A DNA stretch of 64,000 nucleotides from Nonomuraea fuscirosea (GTDB lineage Bacteria; Actinomycetota; Actinomycetes; Streptosporangiales; Streptosporangiaceae): NCBI RefSeq assembly GCF_003001935.1, contig NZ_PVNG01000036.1, forward strand, positions 22,283-86,282, given 5' to 3'. Position 1 is the first letter of the stretch, and each line of letters begins with the position of its first letter. Below, one piece after another: positions 42,181 through 50,947 of this stretch. The translations under genes and the position numbers were made by a program. The notes under the pieces are model-generated. The model had not been told where the DNA came from and did not search any database. It worked only from the letters and a program-made list of their open reading frames with translations.

Positions 42181-43785
42181 GTGGGTCAGGTTACGCGCCG
42201 CGGATTCGTGGGTGGGGCGGCGGCACTCGGTGGGACGGTGGCGGTGGGGCTGGGCACACCGTCGAGGGCGCAGGCGCAGGAGTTGGGGCCCGTTCGGGTG
42301 GCTCCTGGTGATCCGCGTTACGAGGATCTCGCCGTACGCCGGACGAATCAGCGCTTCCAGCCCAGACCGGAGTACTTTCACGTGGTCGGCTCGACCGAGC
42401 AGGTGGTCAAGGCGGTGCAGGACGGAGTCAGGGCCGGTAAGCGGATCACGGTGCGCAGCGGCGGGCACTGCTACGAGAACTTCGTCGGCGAAGGCGCACA
42501 GGTCGTGATCGACATGTGCGAGATGTCGAACGTGTACTTCGACGAGCGGCGTGGCGCGTTCGCGATCGAGGCCGGAGCGACGCTGATGCAGGCGTACCGG
42601 AGCCTGTATCTGGGCTGGGGGGTGACGATTCCCGGCGGGCAGTGCGGCGGGGTGGCGGCCGGCGGTCACATCGCCGGAGGCGGTTACGGTCAGCACTCCC
42701 GCCGGCTGGGCTCGGTGGTCGACTACCTGCACGCCGTCGAGGTCGTGGTGGTGGACCGTTCGGGACGGGCACGCGCGGTGGTCGCCACCAGAAACCCGTC
42801 CGACCCCCACCATGACCTGTGGTGGGCGCACACAGGAGGCGGCGGCGGGAACTTCGGCGTCGTGACGCGTTACTGGATGCGCGATCCGAAGGCCGCGGGG
42901 AAGGATCCGGCCAAGCTGCTGCCCAAGCCGCCGCCGGCCCTGCTGGTCTGCCATCCGGCCTGGTCGTGGGCCGACATGACCAGAGAGTCGTTCAGCACCC
43001 TGCTGCGAAACCACGGCGAGTGGCACGAACGCAACAGCGAGGCCGGCACGCCGTACGCGGGGCTCTGGAGCGCGCTGATGGTCCAGAGCCGCGTCCAGGG
43101 CGCGGACCCCGGCGGCATGATCCTGCCCACCCTGATGGAGTCCTCGGTCCCGGACGCCGAGCGCCTGCTCTCCGCCTACTTCGCGGCGGTGACGCGGGGG
43201 GTCAGCGCGCGGGCGCACATCCCGCCGGTCGTGCGGATGCCGTGGTACCAGGCGGTCAGCACCCAGGCGCTGGGCGGTGACGAGGGGACGGGGATGTTCA
43301 AAGCCAAATCCGCCCATCTGCGCCGGCGCTTCACCGACCGGCAGATCGGCGTCGCCTACGACCATCTCGCCGTGCCCGGTCCCGGCTCCGCCGGCGGCAC
43401 GATGGTGCTGGCGTCGTACGGCGGGCGGATCAACGCCGTGGCCCCGGGCGCGACCGCCGTGGCCGAGCGCTCCTCCGTCATCAAGGCGCTCTTCGTGAAC
43501 ACGTGGGAGGAGGGGAACGGGGCCGAGCACATCGCGTGGGTGCGGCGCTTCTATCGCACGATGTACGCGGACACGGGCGGCGTGCCGGTGCCGGGCGGCG
43601 GCAACGGGGGCGCCTACATCAACTATCCCGACATCGACCTGGCGGATCCGGTCTGGAACACCTCCGGCGTACCGTGGTCCACGCTCTACTACGGGGACAA
43701 CTACGCCCGGTTGCAGCGGGTGAAGGCGCGCTGGGACCCGCGCGGGGTGTTCCGGCACGCCCTGTCCATCCGCGCCGCCCGTTGA
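42181..43785 (+). CDS. Tat-exported FAD-linked oxidase, berberine-bridge-enzyme type
   Basis: 534 residues from GTG 42181 with GGAGG nine bases upstream. The start gives a twin-arginine signal (RRGFVGGAAALGGTVAVG); a longer frame to 42085 would bury it. FAD_binding_4 fold: ITVRSGGHCYENF, where His96 is the usual 8-alpha-histidyl attachment site, and VTIPGGQCGGVAAGGHIAGG, where Cys155 is the usual 6-S-cysteinyl site, so FAD is probably bicovalently bound. The C-terminal BBE segment is YYGDNYARLQRVKARWDPRG. Such enzymes oxidise sugars, alkaloids or polyketides outside the cell or in secondary metabolism. Substrate unknown. Confidence 0.9.
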   Translation: MGQVTRRGFVGGAAALGGTVAVGLGTPSRAQAQELGPVRVAPGDPRYEDLAVRRTNQRFQPRPEYFHVVGSTEQVVKAVQDGVRAGKRITVRSGGHCYENFVGEGAQVVIDMCEMSNVYFDERRGAFAIEAGATLMQAYRSLYLGWGVTIPGGQCGGVAAGGHIAGGGYGQHSRRLGSVVDYLHAVEVVVVDRSGRARAVVATRNPSDPHHDLWWAHTGGGGGNFGVVTRYWMRDPKAAGKDPAKLLPKPPPALLVCHPAWSWADMTRESFSTLLRNHGEWHERNSEAGTPYAGLWSALMVQSRVQGADPGGMILPTLMESSVPDAERLLSAYFAAVTRGVSARAHIPPVVRMPWYQAVSTQALGGDEGTGMFKAKSAHLRRRFTDRQIGVAYDHLAVPGPGSAGGTMVLASYGGRINAVAPGATAVAERSSVIKALFVNTWEEGNGAEHIAWVRRFYRTMYADTGGVPVPGGGNGGAYINYPDIDLADPVWNTSGVPWSTLYYGDNYARLQRVKARWDPRGVFRHALSIRAAR

Positions 43786-43913
43786 CCGAGGGCCGCAAGA
43801 CCGGCGTGCGCGATCGGGGCCTCGTCGCGGTAGAGCAAGGGGCGAGTGCGATCGGCCGTGGCCAGGTGCGGGTCAGGAAGGCCGCGCGTGAGATCGTGGT
43901 CAGGCGCGGTGGA

Positions 43914-43943
43914 GAAAAACCGCGCACGTGATCACGCGCGGTT
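43914..43943 (-). terminator. Rho-independent terminator at the response-regulator stop
   Basis: On the minus strand AACCGCGC pairs with GCGCGGTT around the self-complementary GTGATCAC centre, followed by five T (43919-43915). The left arm overlaps the last two codons and stop of the response-regulator gene (stop 43934-43932), an economical arrangement. Confidence 0.75.
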
Positions 43944-44579
43944 GAGGAAGGCCAGGACGGCGAGGACGCGGCGGTTGACGTCGTCGGCGGCGTCCAGGCC
44001 GAGCTTGGCGAAGATGGCGGCGATGTGCTTGCCGACCGTCCCCTCGCTGATGTACAGCCGCCCGGCGATGGCCGCGTTCGACCGCCCCTGCGCCATGAGC
44101 TGCAGCACCTCGCGCTCACGGGGTGTCAGCGAGGCGACGGGATGCAGGGGCGAGGTGCCGCCGAGCAGTTTCGCGATCACCTCAGGGTCCATGGCGGTGC
44201 CGCCGGAGGCGACCCGGCGCAGCGCGTCCACGAAGTGGCCGGTGTCGAACACCCGGTCCTTCAGCAGGTACCCGACCCCGCCGGCGCCGTCGGCCAGCAG
44301 TTCGCGGGCGTAGATCTGCTCGACGTACTGCGACAGGACCAGCACGGGGAAGCCGGGACGGCGGGTGCGGGCCTCGATGGCGGCCCGCACCCCTTCGTCG
44401 GTGAAGCCGGGCGGCAGCCGTACGTCCACGATCGCGGCGTCCGGCCGGTGCCGGGCCAGGGCGTCGAGCAGTTCCTCGCCGGTGTCGACGGCCGCCACGA
44501 CCTCGACGTCGTGGGCTCTCAGGAGGTGGGTGAGCCCTTCTCTGAGGAGGTAGACGTCTTCGGCGAGGACAACGCGCAT
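43932..44579 (-). CDS. NarL/FixJ-type response regulator
   Basis: 215 residues from ATG 44579. Receiver domain: MRVVLAEDVYLLREGLTHLL (acidic pair), phospho-acceptor Asp in AAIVDVRLPPGFTDEG, and Lys in VGYLLKDRVFDTG. LuxR-type helix-turn-helix: LTPREREVLQLMAQGRSNAAIAGRL and EGTVGKHIAAIFAKLGL. The PPGFTDEG insertion is typical of the actinobacterial DesR/LiaR-like subgroup paired with sensor-domain kinases. The gene overlaps the end of its kinase gene by 61 bases, ensuring coupled expression. Terminator at its stop. Confidence 0.92.
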   Translation of the reverse strand: MRVVLAEDVYLLREGLTHLLRAHDVEVVAAVDTGEELLDALARHRPDAAIVDVRLPPGFTDEGVRAAIEARTRRPGFPVLVLSQYVEQIYARELLADGAGGVGYLLKDRVFDTGHFVDALRRVASGGTAMDPEVIAKLLGGTSPLHPVASLTPREREVLQLMAQGRSNAAIAGRLYISEGTVGKHIAAIFAKLGLDAADDVNRRVLAVLAFLNRA

Positions 44580-46477
44580 GGGATCTCCAAGGTGGCGGTG
44601 GTCGGTCCGCCGGGTGGGCTGGACAGGGTGAGGACTCCGTCGAACCCGTCGAGGCGGCGCCGGATGCCGTGCAGCCCGCCGCCGTGGCCGGCGACCGCGC
44701 CTCCCTGCCCGTCGTCGGTGACAGTGGCTCTGAGCAGGCCGTTCTCGTACGTCAGCGCCACCGAAACCTGAGAGGCGGCGGCGTGCTTGGCGACGTTGGC
44801 CAGCAGTTCGGACACGGCGAAGTAGACCGCCGCCTCGATCGGCGCGGCCGCCCGTCCCGGCAGGTCGACATGCACCTCGGCCTCCAACGGAGCGTCCATC
44901 GCCAGGGTGCGTACGGCGTCCGCGAGCCCGCGGTCGGCGAGCACCGGCGGGTGGATGCCGCGGATGAGCTCGCGCAGCTCGCCGAGCGCGGCCACGGACA
45001 TGTTCTTGGCGCCGGCGATCACGGCCTTGGCGGCCTCTGGGTCGCGGTCGATGAGCTCCTCGGCCGCCCCCAGTGTCATGCCGACGGCGACCCAGCGGGC
45101 CTGGGCGCCGTCGTGCAGGTCGCGTTCGATGCGGCGCAGCTCGGCCGCCTGGGCGTCGCTGATCCGGGCGCGGCTGCTGGTCAGCGTGTCGACCCGGTTC
45201 GCCAGCACGGCTGCCCTGGTCGGGGCGAGCAGGGCCCGGCTGAGCAGGGCGTGGCAGCGCAGCAGCGCGGGGGCGGCCGCGATGCCGAGGGCGGCGGCGG
45301 CCAGGCCGGCGACCGGTGCGGGGATGTTCGCCGACGCCGGTACGGCGGCGTGCAGCACGTCGCCGGGTGACCAGGTCAGCCCGCTGATCAGGCTCAGGGC
45401 CCCGGTCCACGCCCACAGCCAGCACAGCAGGATCAGCCCGCCGCCGATCAGCAGGGCCGGTACGGCGAACAGCACGGCGGCGACGGGCACCTCCAGGAGC
45501 AGCCAGGCCAGGTCCCGCCATGAGGCCGGGTCGCGTACCGTCCACTCGAACCGCCGGGCGCGCACGGCGGCCGCCCGCGTCCGGTAGACCGTGCCGACGG
45601 GGCCCCATCCCAGCCGGTACGTGCCGTCCGGCTCGGGCTGCGGCAGCGGCGGCTCGGGACGATAGGGCTCGGCGATCCGCACACCCGTCCACGCGCCGAT
45701 CTGCGCCCGGCGCCAGGAGACGAAGCGGCGCGAGCCCAGCACCGTCTCCGGCCACAGCCGTACCGGCATCAGCGCGATCGCCAGTACCTGGGCCAGCGCG
45801 AACACCGCCGCCACGCCGGGCAGGACGGCGCTCGCGCACACGTGTGCCCCGGCGGCGGCGCTGCGCCCGACGGCGCTCATGACGCGGCCCGGCGCCCGGC
45901 GGGCCCGCGGGGCGAGCAGTACCCGGGTCCAGCGGGTGTGCGCGCGCAGCAGCGGGGGCCCGAGCGCGATGCCGAGCAGCGCCGCCGCGACAGCGAGGGC
46001 GAGCCCGTCCGGACTCGGGTGGAGCCAGGCCGTCGCGAGCCCGCCGGCGATCAGCGCCGGCGCGAGTGCCGCGAGCGGGCCGCCGATCAGCGGGTTGAGC
46101 GCCATCCAGGCCAGGTCGCGCACGGTCGCGGGGTCTCGGAAGATCCAGCGCAGCCGCGCCAGGTAGGCGGGCGGGAACGCCGAGCGGAACAGGGCGCCGC
46201 CGTCGCGGTACCAGCCGTCGGGATCGCGCGTGGGCGGCGGCGGAGCCGGACGGTACGGCGAGGGGAGGTCGGCGCCGCCCCACCGGGCGGCCAGCCGGCG
46301 GGCCAGCGCGGGTAACCGGCGGCCCCGCTCGACGAAGAACGCCGGGGACGGCAGGCCGGCGTGCGCACCCACGAAGATCAGGATCAGCAGCGGCGGTCCC
46401 AGCAGCGCGAGCCCGGCCAGCGCCAGACCGCGCACGGGTGCGCGCGCGTACGCGACGACCCTCTCGCCTCGCCCCAC
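44519..46477 (-). CDS. Sensor histidine kinase with duplicated membrane sensor domain
   Basis: 652 residues from GTG 46477, GGAGG six bases upstream. The N-terminal 410 residues hold two copies of a membrane module: each has a Pro-rich PYRP(A/E)PP segment, then DG-(W/T)-YR, a WxxRDPA(T/S)-x-RDLAW block, and two or three membrane helices (copy 1 residues about 74-180, copy 2 residues about 275-400). Family members normally have one. The HisKA_3 helix is ELRRIERDLHDGAQARWVAV, followed by IRGIHPPVLADRGL and the HATPase_c parts SELLANVAKHA and VTDDGQGGA. Signal is probably envelope-related as in DesK/LiaS relatives; inference. Confidence 0.88.
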   Translation of the reverse strand: MGRGERVVAYARAPVRGLALAGLALLGPPLLILIFVGAHAGLPSPAFFVERGRRLPALARRLAARWGGADLPSPYRPAPPPPTRDPDGWYRDGGALFRSAFPPAYLARLRWIFRDPATVRDLAWMALNPLIGGPLAALAPALIAGGLATAWLHPSPDGLALAVAAALLGIALGPPLLRAHTRWTRVLLAPRARRAPGRVMSAVGRSAAAGAHVCASAVLPGVAAVFALAQVLAIALMPVRLWPETVLGSRRFVSWRRAQIGAWTGVRIAEPYRPEPPLPQPEPDGTYRLGWGPVGTVYRTRAAAVRARRFEWTVRDPASWRDLAWLLLEVPVAAVLFAVPALLIGGGLILLCWLWAWTGALSLISGLTWSPGDVLHAAVPASANIPAPVAGLAAAALGIAAAPALLRCHALLSRALLAPTRAAVLANRVDTLTSSRARISDAQAAELRRIERDLHDGAQARWVAVGMTLGAAEELIDRDPEAAKAVIAGAKNMSVAALGELRELIRGIHPPVLADRGLADAVRTLAMDAPLEAEVHVDLPGRAAAPIEAAVYFAVSELLANVAKHAAASQVSVALTYENGLLRATVTDDGQGGAVAGHGGGLHGIRRRLDGFDGVLTLSSPPGGPTTATLEIPCALSSPKTSTSSEKGSPTS

Positions 46478-46689
46478 GGTACGCCTCCATGTGCGTCACG
46501 ACCCGGCACCCGAACCGTCCGTCACGGCCCGGAACGCCGGCCGGCTCCTTGATTCTGCGTCGCCGTGCCGGCGACTCGCGCACGATGAAAGCACGTGAAC
46601 GGGGGTGGCGGCATGGGTGCCAGCCCCCATGCGGGCCGGCGGGCGAAGACCGGACCGCCTCACACCCCATTTGTCACAAAAGTTACCAG

Positions 46690-46719
46690 TTGTCACCCAT
46701 ATGATCATTAATGTAGATA
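46690..46719 (+). promoter_or_regulatory. Sigma-70-like leaderless promoter of the second ybaB gene
   Basis: TTGTCA at 46690-46695, an 18-base spacer, then TAGATA at 46714-46719. The ATG is six bases further on, so the transcript should start at or next to the start codon. A second TTTGTCAC lies about 19 bases upstream and a perfect ATGATCAT palindrome (46701-46708) sits in the spacer. The patch is AT-rich against its surroundings. Confidence 0.6.
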
Positions 46720-46725
46720 TGCGCC

Positions 46726-47049
46726 ATGACTGAACGCGAAAGACGTACCGGCGACCCCGAACTCGACCGGATCATGACCGAGTTCCGGGCGAACTCCCAG
46801 GAGTACGCCGGCGTCATGGCCGGCATCGGCGACGTCGTCGGCCAGGCGGCCGGCCGCGACGACAGGATCAGGGTCCGGGTGTCGTCCTCGGGCCAGCTGG
46901 TGGGGCTGCACCTCGACCCCCGCGTGATGCGGATGTCCTCGCACGAGCTGGCAGAGACGATCATGGACCTGTCGCGGCAGGCCACCGAGGACGCGGCCCG
47001 CCGGGTCATGGAGCTGACCCGGCCCTACCTCGACATCGACGGCCGATAG
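46726..47049 (+). CDS. YbaB/EbfC family protein (second T7SS-type cassette)
   Basis: 107 residues. An N-terminal helix (PELDRIMTEFRANSQEYAGV) and the sheet signature IRVRVSSSGQLVGLHLDPRVM mark the same divergent YbaB/EbfC group as the protein at 5377-5772, and the C-terminal helix (SRQATEDAARRVMELTRPYL) matches it too. It has its own leaderless promoter and runs convergently into the T7SS-type genes at 47059-48421, ten bases apart, whereas the first cassette has all genes on one strand. Function in this context is unknown; a DNA-binding or chaperone role is possible by family. Confidence 0.78.
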   Translation: MTERERRTGDPELDRIMTEFRANSQEYAGVMAGIGDVVGQAAGRDDRIRVRVSSSGQLVGLHLDPRVMRMSSHELAETIMDLSRQATEDAARRVMELTRPYLDIDGR

Positions 47050-47058
47050 GGGCGCCCG

Positions 47059-48009
47059 TCAGAGCCGCGGGATGAGGCTGCGGCTGCCGTGCACGATGAA
47101 CTTCTGGTACATGTCCTGCTCGGTCAGCCCGTGCTCGGTGCCGGGCAGCGGGTTGTCGCCGTGCTGCGCGTCCAGGGTCATCGAGTACGCGGTCGAGGCC
47201 GTCATGCGGGGCAGGAAGTTCCCGGTGTTCAGTGTCGTGCCGTTGGGCAGCTTGAGGTTGGTGCCGACCGCGCGCAGGCCCGGCACCTTGGCCATGAGCG
47301 CCACGCCGCCGTCGATGACGCCGTCGAAGACCATGTTGGCGACGAAGTTCTCACGGAACACCGTCAGGTTGTGGCCCACCGAGCGCACGTCGTTCCCCTG
47401 CAGGTCGGTCTTGATGCCGCCCGCGACGTTCAACCCGAGCGGCAGCAGCACCTCACCGGTGGCGTAGGAGGCGCTGTCGGCGACGTAGTACGTGAACATC
47501 GGCAGCAACATCGTGACGTAGCGGTGCGCGGTGAACCTGAGCAGCAGCGCCTGCCGCTTCATGATCGCCTGGAACAGCTTCCAGGTGAACACCTGATACC
47601 CGATGGTGTACATCATGTCCACCGTCAGAATCCAGCACAGCACCCGCAGCGCGTGGTTGGTCTTCTCGATGACGTCGGCGTAGGCGCGGCAGGCGTTCGC
47701 CGCCCTGCGGTACTTGAGCGAGACGGCGAGGACGGCGGGGCCGTACCGCTTGGTCCAGAACTTCTCGAACTCCTCGACGGCCGGGCCGGAGCTCTTCGTC
47801 CAGACGACGGCGGCGGCCGTGTTCGCCTCGCGGAAGTGGCTGTCGACGGCGTCGGCGATCTCGTCCAGGACGTCAGCCGCCGCGCGGATCTTGTCCGGGT
47901 CGCCCTCCAGGTACGAGACGCCGAACAGGAACTCGGGCGCCAGCAGCCCGGCCGCGCCGGCGCCGGCCATACCGCCGAGGGCGACCTTGCCCGCGAGCCC
48001 GATGGGCAT
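47059..48009 (-). CDS. T7SS toxin-like scaffold protein without a toxin domain
   Basis: 316 residues from ATG 48009, behind GAGGAGG. N-terminal Gly/Ala-rich hydrophobic stretch (residues 1-30), then a helical WXG100-like domain (GDPDKIRAAADVLDEIADAV, AAAVVWTKSSGPAVEEFEKFW, ANACRAYADVIEKT), then two membrane helices near residues 120-160, then a segment (LTVFRENFVANMVFDGVIDGG) at the position where the giant protein has TTGLTNTIASPVGSFIANTA. It ends at LTEQDMYQKFIVHGSRSLIPRL with no C-terminal enzyme. This is the architecture of a T7SS polymorphic toxin lacking its warhead. It could be a decoy, a structural effector, or remnant; function is inferred. Confidence 0.65.
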   Translation of the reverse strand: MPIGLAGKVALGGMAGAGAAGLLAPEFLFGVSYLEGDPDKIRAAADVLDEIADAVDSHFREANTAAAVVWTKSSGPAVEEFEKFWTKRYGPAVLAVSLKYRRAANACRAYADVIEKTNHALRVLCWILTVDMMYTIGYQVFTWKLFQAIMKRQALLLRFTAHRYVTMLLPMFTYYVADSASYATGEVLLPLGLNVAGGIKTDLQGNDVRSVGHNLTVFRENFVANMVFDGVIDGGVALMAKVPGLRAVGTNLKLPNGTTLNTGNFLPRMTASTAYSMTLDAQHGDNPLPGTEHGLTEQDMYQKFIVHGSRSLIPRL

Positions 48010-48019
48010 GTCGTCCTCC

Positions 48020-48421
48020 TCAGGCGCGCTCGACCGGCGTGGTCGGCACCGCGATGTCGTCGTTCTTGCGCTCGGCGAACTCGAAGAGTTCCTTGATGAA
48101 CGGGTTGTCGTCGAGCGTGCTGGCCAGGTCGGCCGCCTTGACGTTCTTGCTCATCGCCACCACCGCGGAGCCGATGACCCGGTACGCCTCGCCCAGGTTC
48201 GACAGGGCCTTGCTCAGGTCCTCGTAGGCCTGGTCGAAGCCGGCCTGGCCCTCCTCGCCCTGGCGGAAAAGGCGCGCGGCCTCGTCGCTGGACGGGTTGC
48301 CGAAGTAGGGGATGAACTGCCCGACCTGGGTGCTGAGCCGGTTCACGTCCCGCAGGAACTCCCCTCCCTCGGTGTGGACGGCCCGGCCTGCCGTCTCCAT
48401 GCTCGTATGGTCGATGTCCAT
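48020..48421 (-). CDS. Helical WXG100-like/ESX partner protein (133 aa)
   Basis: 133 residues from ATG 48421, AAGGTG upstream. Starts MDIDHTSMETAGRAVHTEGG and is helical to about residue 95, with a central YFGNPSSDEAARLFRQGEEG turn in place of the WXG and a second helix LSNLGEAYRVIGSAVVAMSK. The C-terminal 35 residues are probably disordered and acidic. It is followed ten bases later by the T7SS scaffold gene, mirroring the small-partner/large-protein order of the first cassette. It is probably the secretion partner or chaperone of that protein. Confidence 0.7.
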   Translation of the reverse strand: MDIDHTSMETAGRAVHTEGGEFLRDVNRLSTQVGQFIPYFGNPSSDEAARLFRQGEEGQAGFDQAYEDLSKALSNLGEAYRVIGSAVVAMSKNVKAADLASTLDDNPFIKELFEFAERKNDDIAVPTTPVERA

Positions 48422-48516
48422 GATGATCACCTTCAGGATGTCCGCTGGGTGGCCAGTCTCCGTCCTGCCGATTACCGGCAGATGATCGGTATGTTGCCAT
48501 CGTGCGCGCCACCGCG

Positions 48517-49446
48517 TCACTGGTGTGTCGCCGCGCCCAGATCGGCGCCGGCGATCCAGCCGGTGATCGAGCGGTGGCGGGGGCGCCAGCCGAGCTGCTC
48601 GCGGGCGCGTACGGCGCGGACCCGGCTGTTGGAGCCGAGGGCGTGCCGGGCGAACTCCGGGTGCCAGACGTCGCCGGCGGCGCCCGGCTCCCAGGGGCGC
48701 GGGCCGGGCAGGCCGAGGCGGCGGGCGATGGCCCCGGTGATGGCGGCGAAGGACTCCTCGCCGTTCTCGACGAAGCAGAACAGGCCGGGCGACGCCTGGT
48801 GCAGCGCGAGGAGGTACAGGTCGGCGACGTCGTCGAGGTGCACGGTGGACCAGCGGTTGGTCCCGGCGCCGACGTGCCTGACCACCCCGCCGGCCCGCGC
48901 CTGCCGGACGAGCGCGGCGATCAGGACGCTGTCGCGGGGCAGGCCGCGCGCGTCTCCGTAGATGAGGCTGTGGCACAGGACCGTGGCACGTACTCCCTGG
49001 TTCGCGGCGGCCAGGACGAGGCGGTCGAGGGCGAGGCGGGCCCGGCGTACGGGATGCTCGGGCTCCCAGCCGGAATCCGGGTCGAGCAGGTCCTCGCCGA
49101 AGATCGTCCCGTCGGCTTCGCCGCTCGTGCCGACGCCCACGATGCTGGTGCCGCTGGTGTGGACGAGCGGCTTGCCCGATCCGGCCAGCGCGGCGACGAG
49201 CGTCTCCGCGGCTGCGCGGTGGTCGCTGTCAGCCGCGTTGACGACCGCGTCGGCGCGGCCGGCCTGCTCGGCCAGCGTGCCGGCGTCGTCCAGGTCGCCC
49301 ACCACGGGCTGGACGCCCAGCCGGGCGAGTTCGTCCGCGGTGGCCGCGTCCCTGGTCAGGCCGGTGACCGTATGTCCTGCTTCGAGCAGGCGGGTGGCGA
49401 CGGCGCCGCCGATGTAGCCGCTCGCGCCGGTGACGAAGACGTGCAT
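48517..49446 (-). CDS. NAD-dependent epimerase/dehydratase family protein
   Basis: 309 residues from ATG 49446. MHVFVTGASGYIGGAVATRL is the Rossmann TGxxGxxG motif, DAVVNAADSDH and LVHTSGTSIVG the following strands, and ATVLCHSLIYGDARGLP, WSTVHLDDVADLYLLAL the substrate half of the extended-SDR fold. Similar in layout to the protein at 10424-11437 but without the Gly/Ser/Pro insertion, which shows that the insertion there is extra. The catalytic YxxxK is replaced (RRARLALDRLVL region), suggesting an atypical member. Monocistronic; substrate unknown. Confidence 0.82.
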   Translation of the reverse strand: MHVFVTGASGYIGGAVATRLLEAGHTVTGLTRDAATADELARLGVQPVVGDLDDAGTLAEQAGRADAVVNAADSDHRAAAETLVAALAGSGKPLVHTSGTSIVGVGTSGEADGTIFGEDLLDPDSGWEPEHPVRRARLALDRLVLAAANQGVRATVLCHSLIYGDARGLPRDSVLIAALVRQARAGGVVRHVGAGTNRWSTVHLDDVADLYLLALHQASPGLFCFVENGEESFAAITGAIARRLGLPGPRPWEPGAAGDVWHPEFARHALGSNSRVRAVRAREQLGWRPRHRSITGWIAGADLGAATHQ

Positions 49447-49670
49447 GGGAGTCCTGCTTTCTCACGTGGTACGCCGGTGGTCCGGCCCGCGGCCATCGTC
49501 GTCACCCCTGTCCTGAGGGCTCAAATCCCGTTGCCGGAATGGCAAACGCGCGGGATCCACCCCGCCCACCACGGCGTCCCGGCGTGAGGGTGTCCGGCAG
49601 GCCCGCTGGTCCAGCAGCGGGCTGAGCACGCCTGCGTTCGTCCTGGCAGGCCGGTGTCGCGGGCCGCCGG

Positions 49671-50840
49671 CTAGCAGTCGCAGCTGCAACCGTCGCAGCA
49701 ACAGCCGTCGCCGCAGCAGCCGTCCTCACCGCAGCAGGAGCAGCAATCGCAGCAGTTGCCGCAGGCGTCGCAGCCGGAGCAGTCCAGGCGCGCGCAGCAG
49801 GAGCTCTCGTGCTCCTCGTCCCAGGCGGGCCGGTACAGGCCGCACGTGCAGCAACTCAGCGTGGTGCACGCCAGCGACAGCAGCCCGCCGGGGTCCCGCT
49901 TTCCCGGTGGCCGCTGCTCCGGCGGCGCGCCGGGCTCACCGGCCGGGCGGCCGTCGCCGTGCGCTCCGGCGGCGGCGAAGGCGCGGGAGACGGCGTTGCC
50001 GGTCTCGCGGACCAGCAGAGCGCGTGTCAAGGCGGGACGGGGCAGGTCCAGCGCGTCCACGGCGGCGCGCAGTTCGGCGTGCGCGGCGTCACAGCGGCGG
50101 CGCGCCTCGTCCAGGCCGGTGCCGGTGGCGACCAGCGGGTTGTACGCCCCGGACGCCCGGTCGTCGGCCAGGTCCTCGACCGCGTCGATCAGGTGGGCCA
50201 GCCTGCCGAAGCCGCGCCCGGCCGTCTCCAGGGCCTCCCGGTTGTGCGGCTTGCCCGCGAGCACCGCCGTGTGCGCGAACGCGGCGGCCACGGCGTCCTC
50301 GGCGGGTGCCGTCAGCTCCGGTAACCCGGGCGCCTGTCCGGCCCCCGCAGACGCTCGTACCGAGGCACGTTCCAGGACCGCCTGACGTCCGGCCGCCGCC
50401 GTCAGCGGGGCGGGGTCGAATCCCAGCGTGCCCGCCATGCCCGTGCCGGCCGAGGACCAGCGGCCCGCCAGCCGGGTGGCGCCGGCGGCGACCGGGCGGC
50501 GGGCGTACACGCCGTCCCTGTCCGCCACGTGGTCGCTCATCTTGCCGGCCGCCAGGAGCAGCGACACCGAGGCCGCCAGCCGTACCCCTTCCGACTCCGC
50601 CACCGTCGCGCCCTTGAAGCCGCGCAGCGCGCACGGGCCGACCTTGCGGCGGGACGTGGACGCGGGCGACTGGGCCTCGGTGAGCACGGACACGAGCAGC
50701 CCGTCGTAGTTCGTCACCAGCCGGGACAGGTGTCCGTGCTCGTCACGAAGCGCCAGGCAGAGCCCGCACAGGTGCCCCATCCAGTCCGCGTAGAGCCCTT
50801 TGCACAGGACGTGCCGACACGGGCGGACAATGCCGAACAT
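49671..50840 (-). CDS. DUF5685 family protein with Cys-rich tail
   Basis: 389 residues from ATG 50840, behind AAGGGGAC. The start MFGIVRPCRHVLCKGLYADW with MGHLCGLCLALRDEHG and NYDGLLVSVLTEA is the DUF5685 signature, including four Cys that may bind a metal. The middle is helical and contains LAHLIDAVEDLADDRASGAYNP, a DxxxDxxxD-like pattern reminiscent of prenyl-transferring enzymes. The last 65 residues hold about 25 Cys, many in CC pairs (CCDCCSCCGEDGCCGDGCCC), a possible metal-binding or disulfide-rich tail. Function unknown. Monocistronic. Confidence 0.85.
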   Translation of the reverse strand: MFGIVRPCRHVLCKGLYADWMGHLCGLCLALRDEHGHLSRLVTNYDGLLVSVLTEAQSPASTSRRKVGPCALRGFKGATVAESEGVRLAASVSLLLAAGKMSDHVADRDGVYARRPVAAGATRLAGRWSSAGTGMAGTLGFDPAPLTAAAGRQAVLERASVRASAGAGQAPGLPELTAPAEDAVAAAFAHTAVLAGKPHNREALETAGRGFGRLAHLIDAVEDLADDRASGAYNPLVATGTGLDEARRRCDAAHAELRAAVDALDLPRPALTRALLVRETGNAVSRAFAAAGAHGDGRPAGEPGAPPEQRPPGKRDPGGLLSLACTTLSCCTCGLYRPAWDEEHESSCCARLDCSGCDACGNCCDCCSCCGEDGCCGDGCCCDGCSCDC

Positions 50841-50947
50841 ACGTCCCCTTATACGCACAGTGAGAGCCCACCGTAGCACCGGCCCACCCGGCCGATCGCC
50901 GGATGAGCTCAACGGGCCCCGGGCACGGCGTCGGACATGATCGGAGA

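Noticed and set aside
43932..46670. One 912-residue fused kinase-regulator protein
   Set aside because: The upstream part of this frame is the out-of-frame shadow of the kinase; the regulator has its own ATG at 44579 and the kinase has its own frame with clear motifs.
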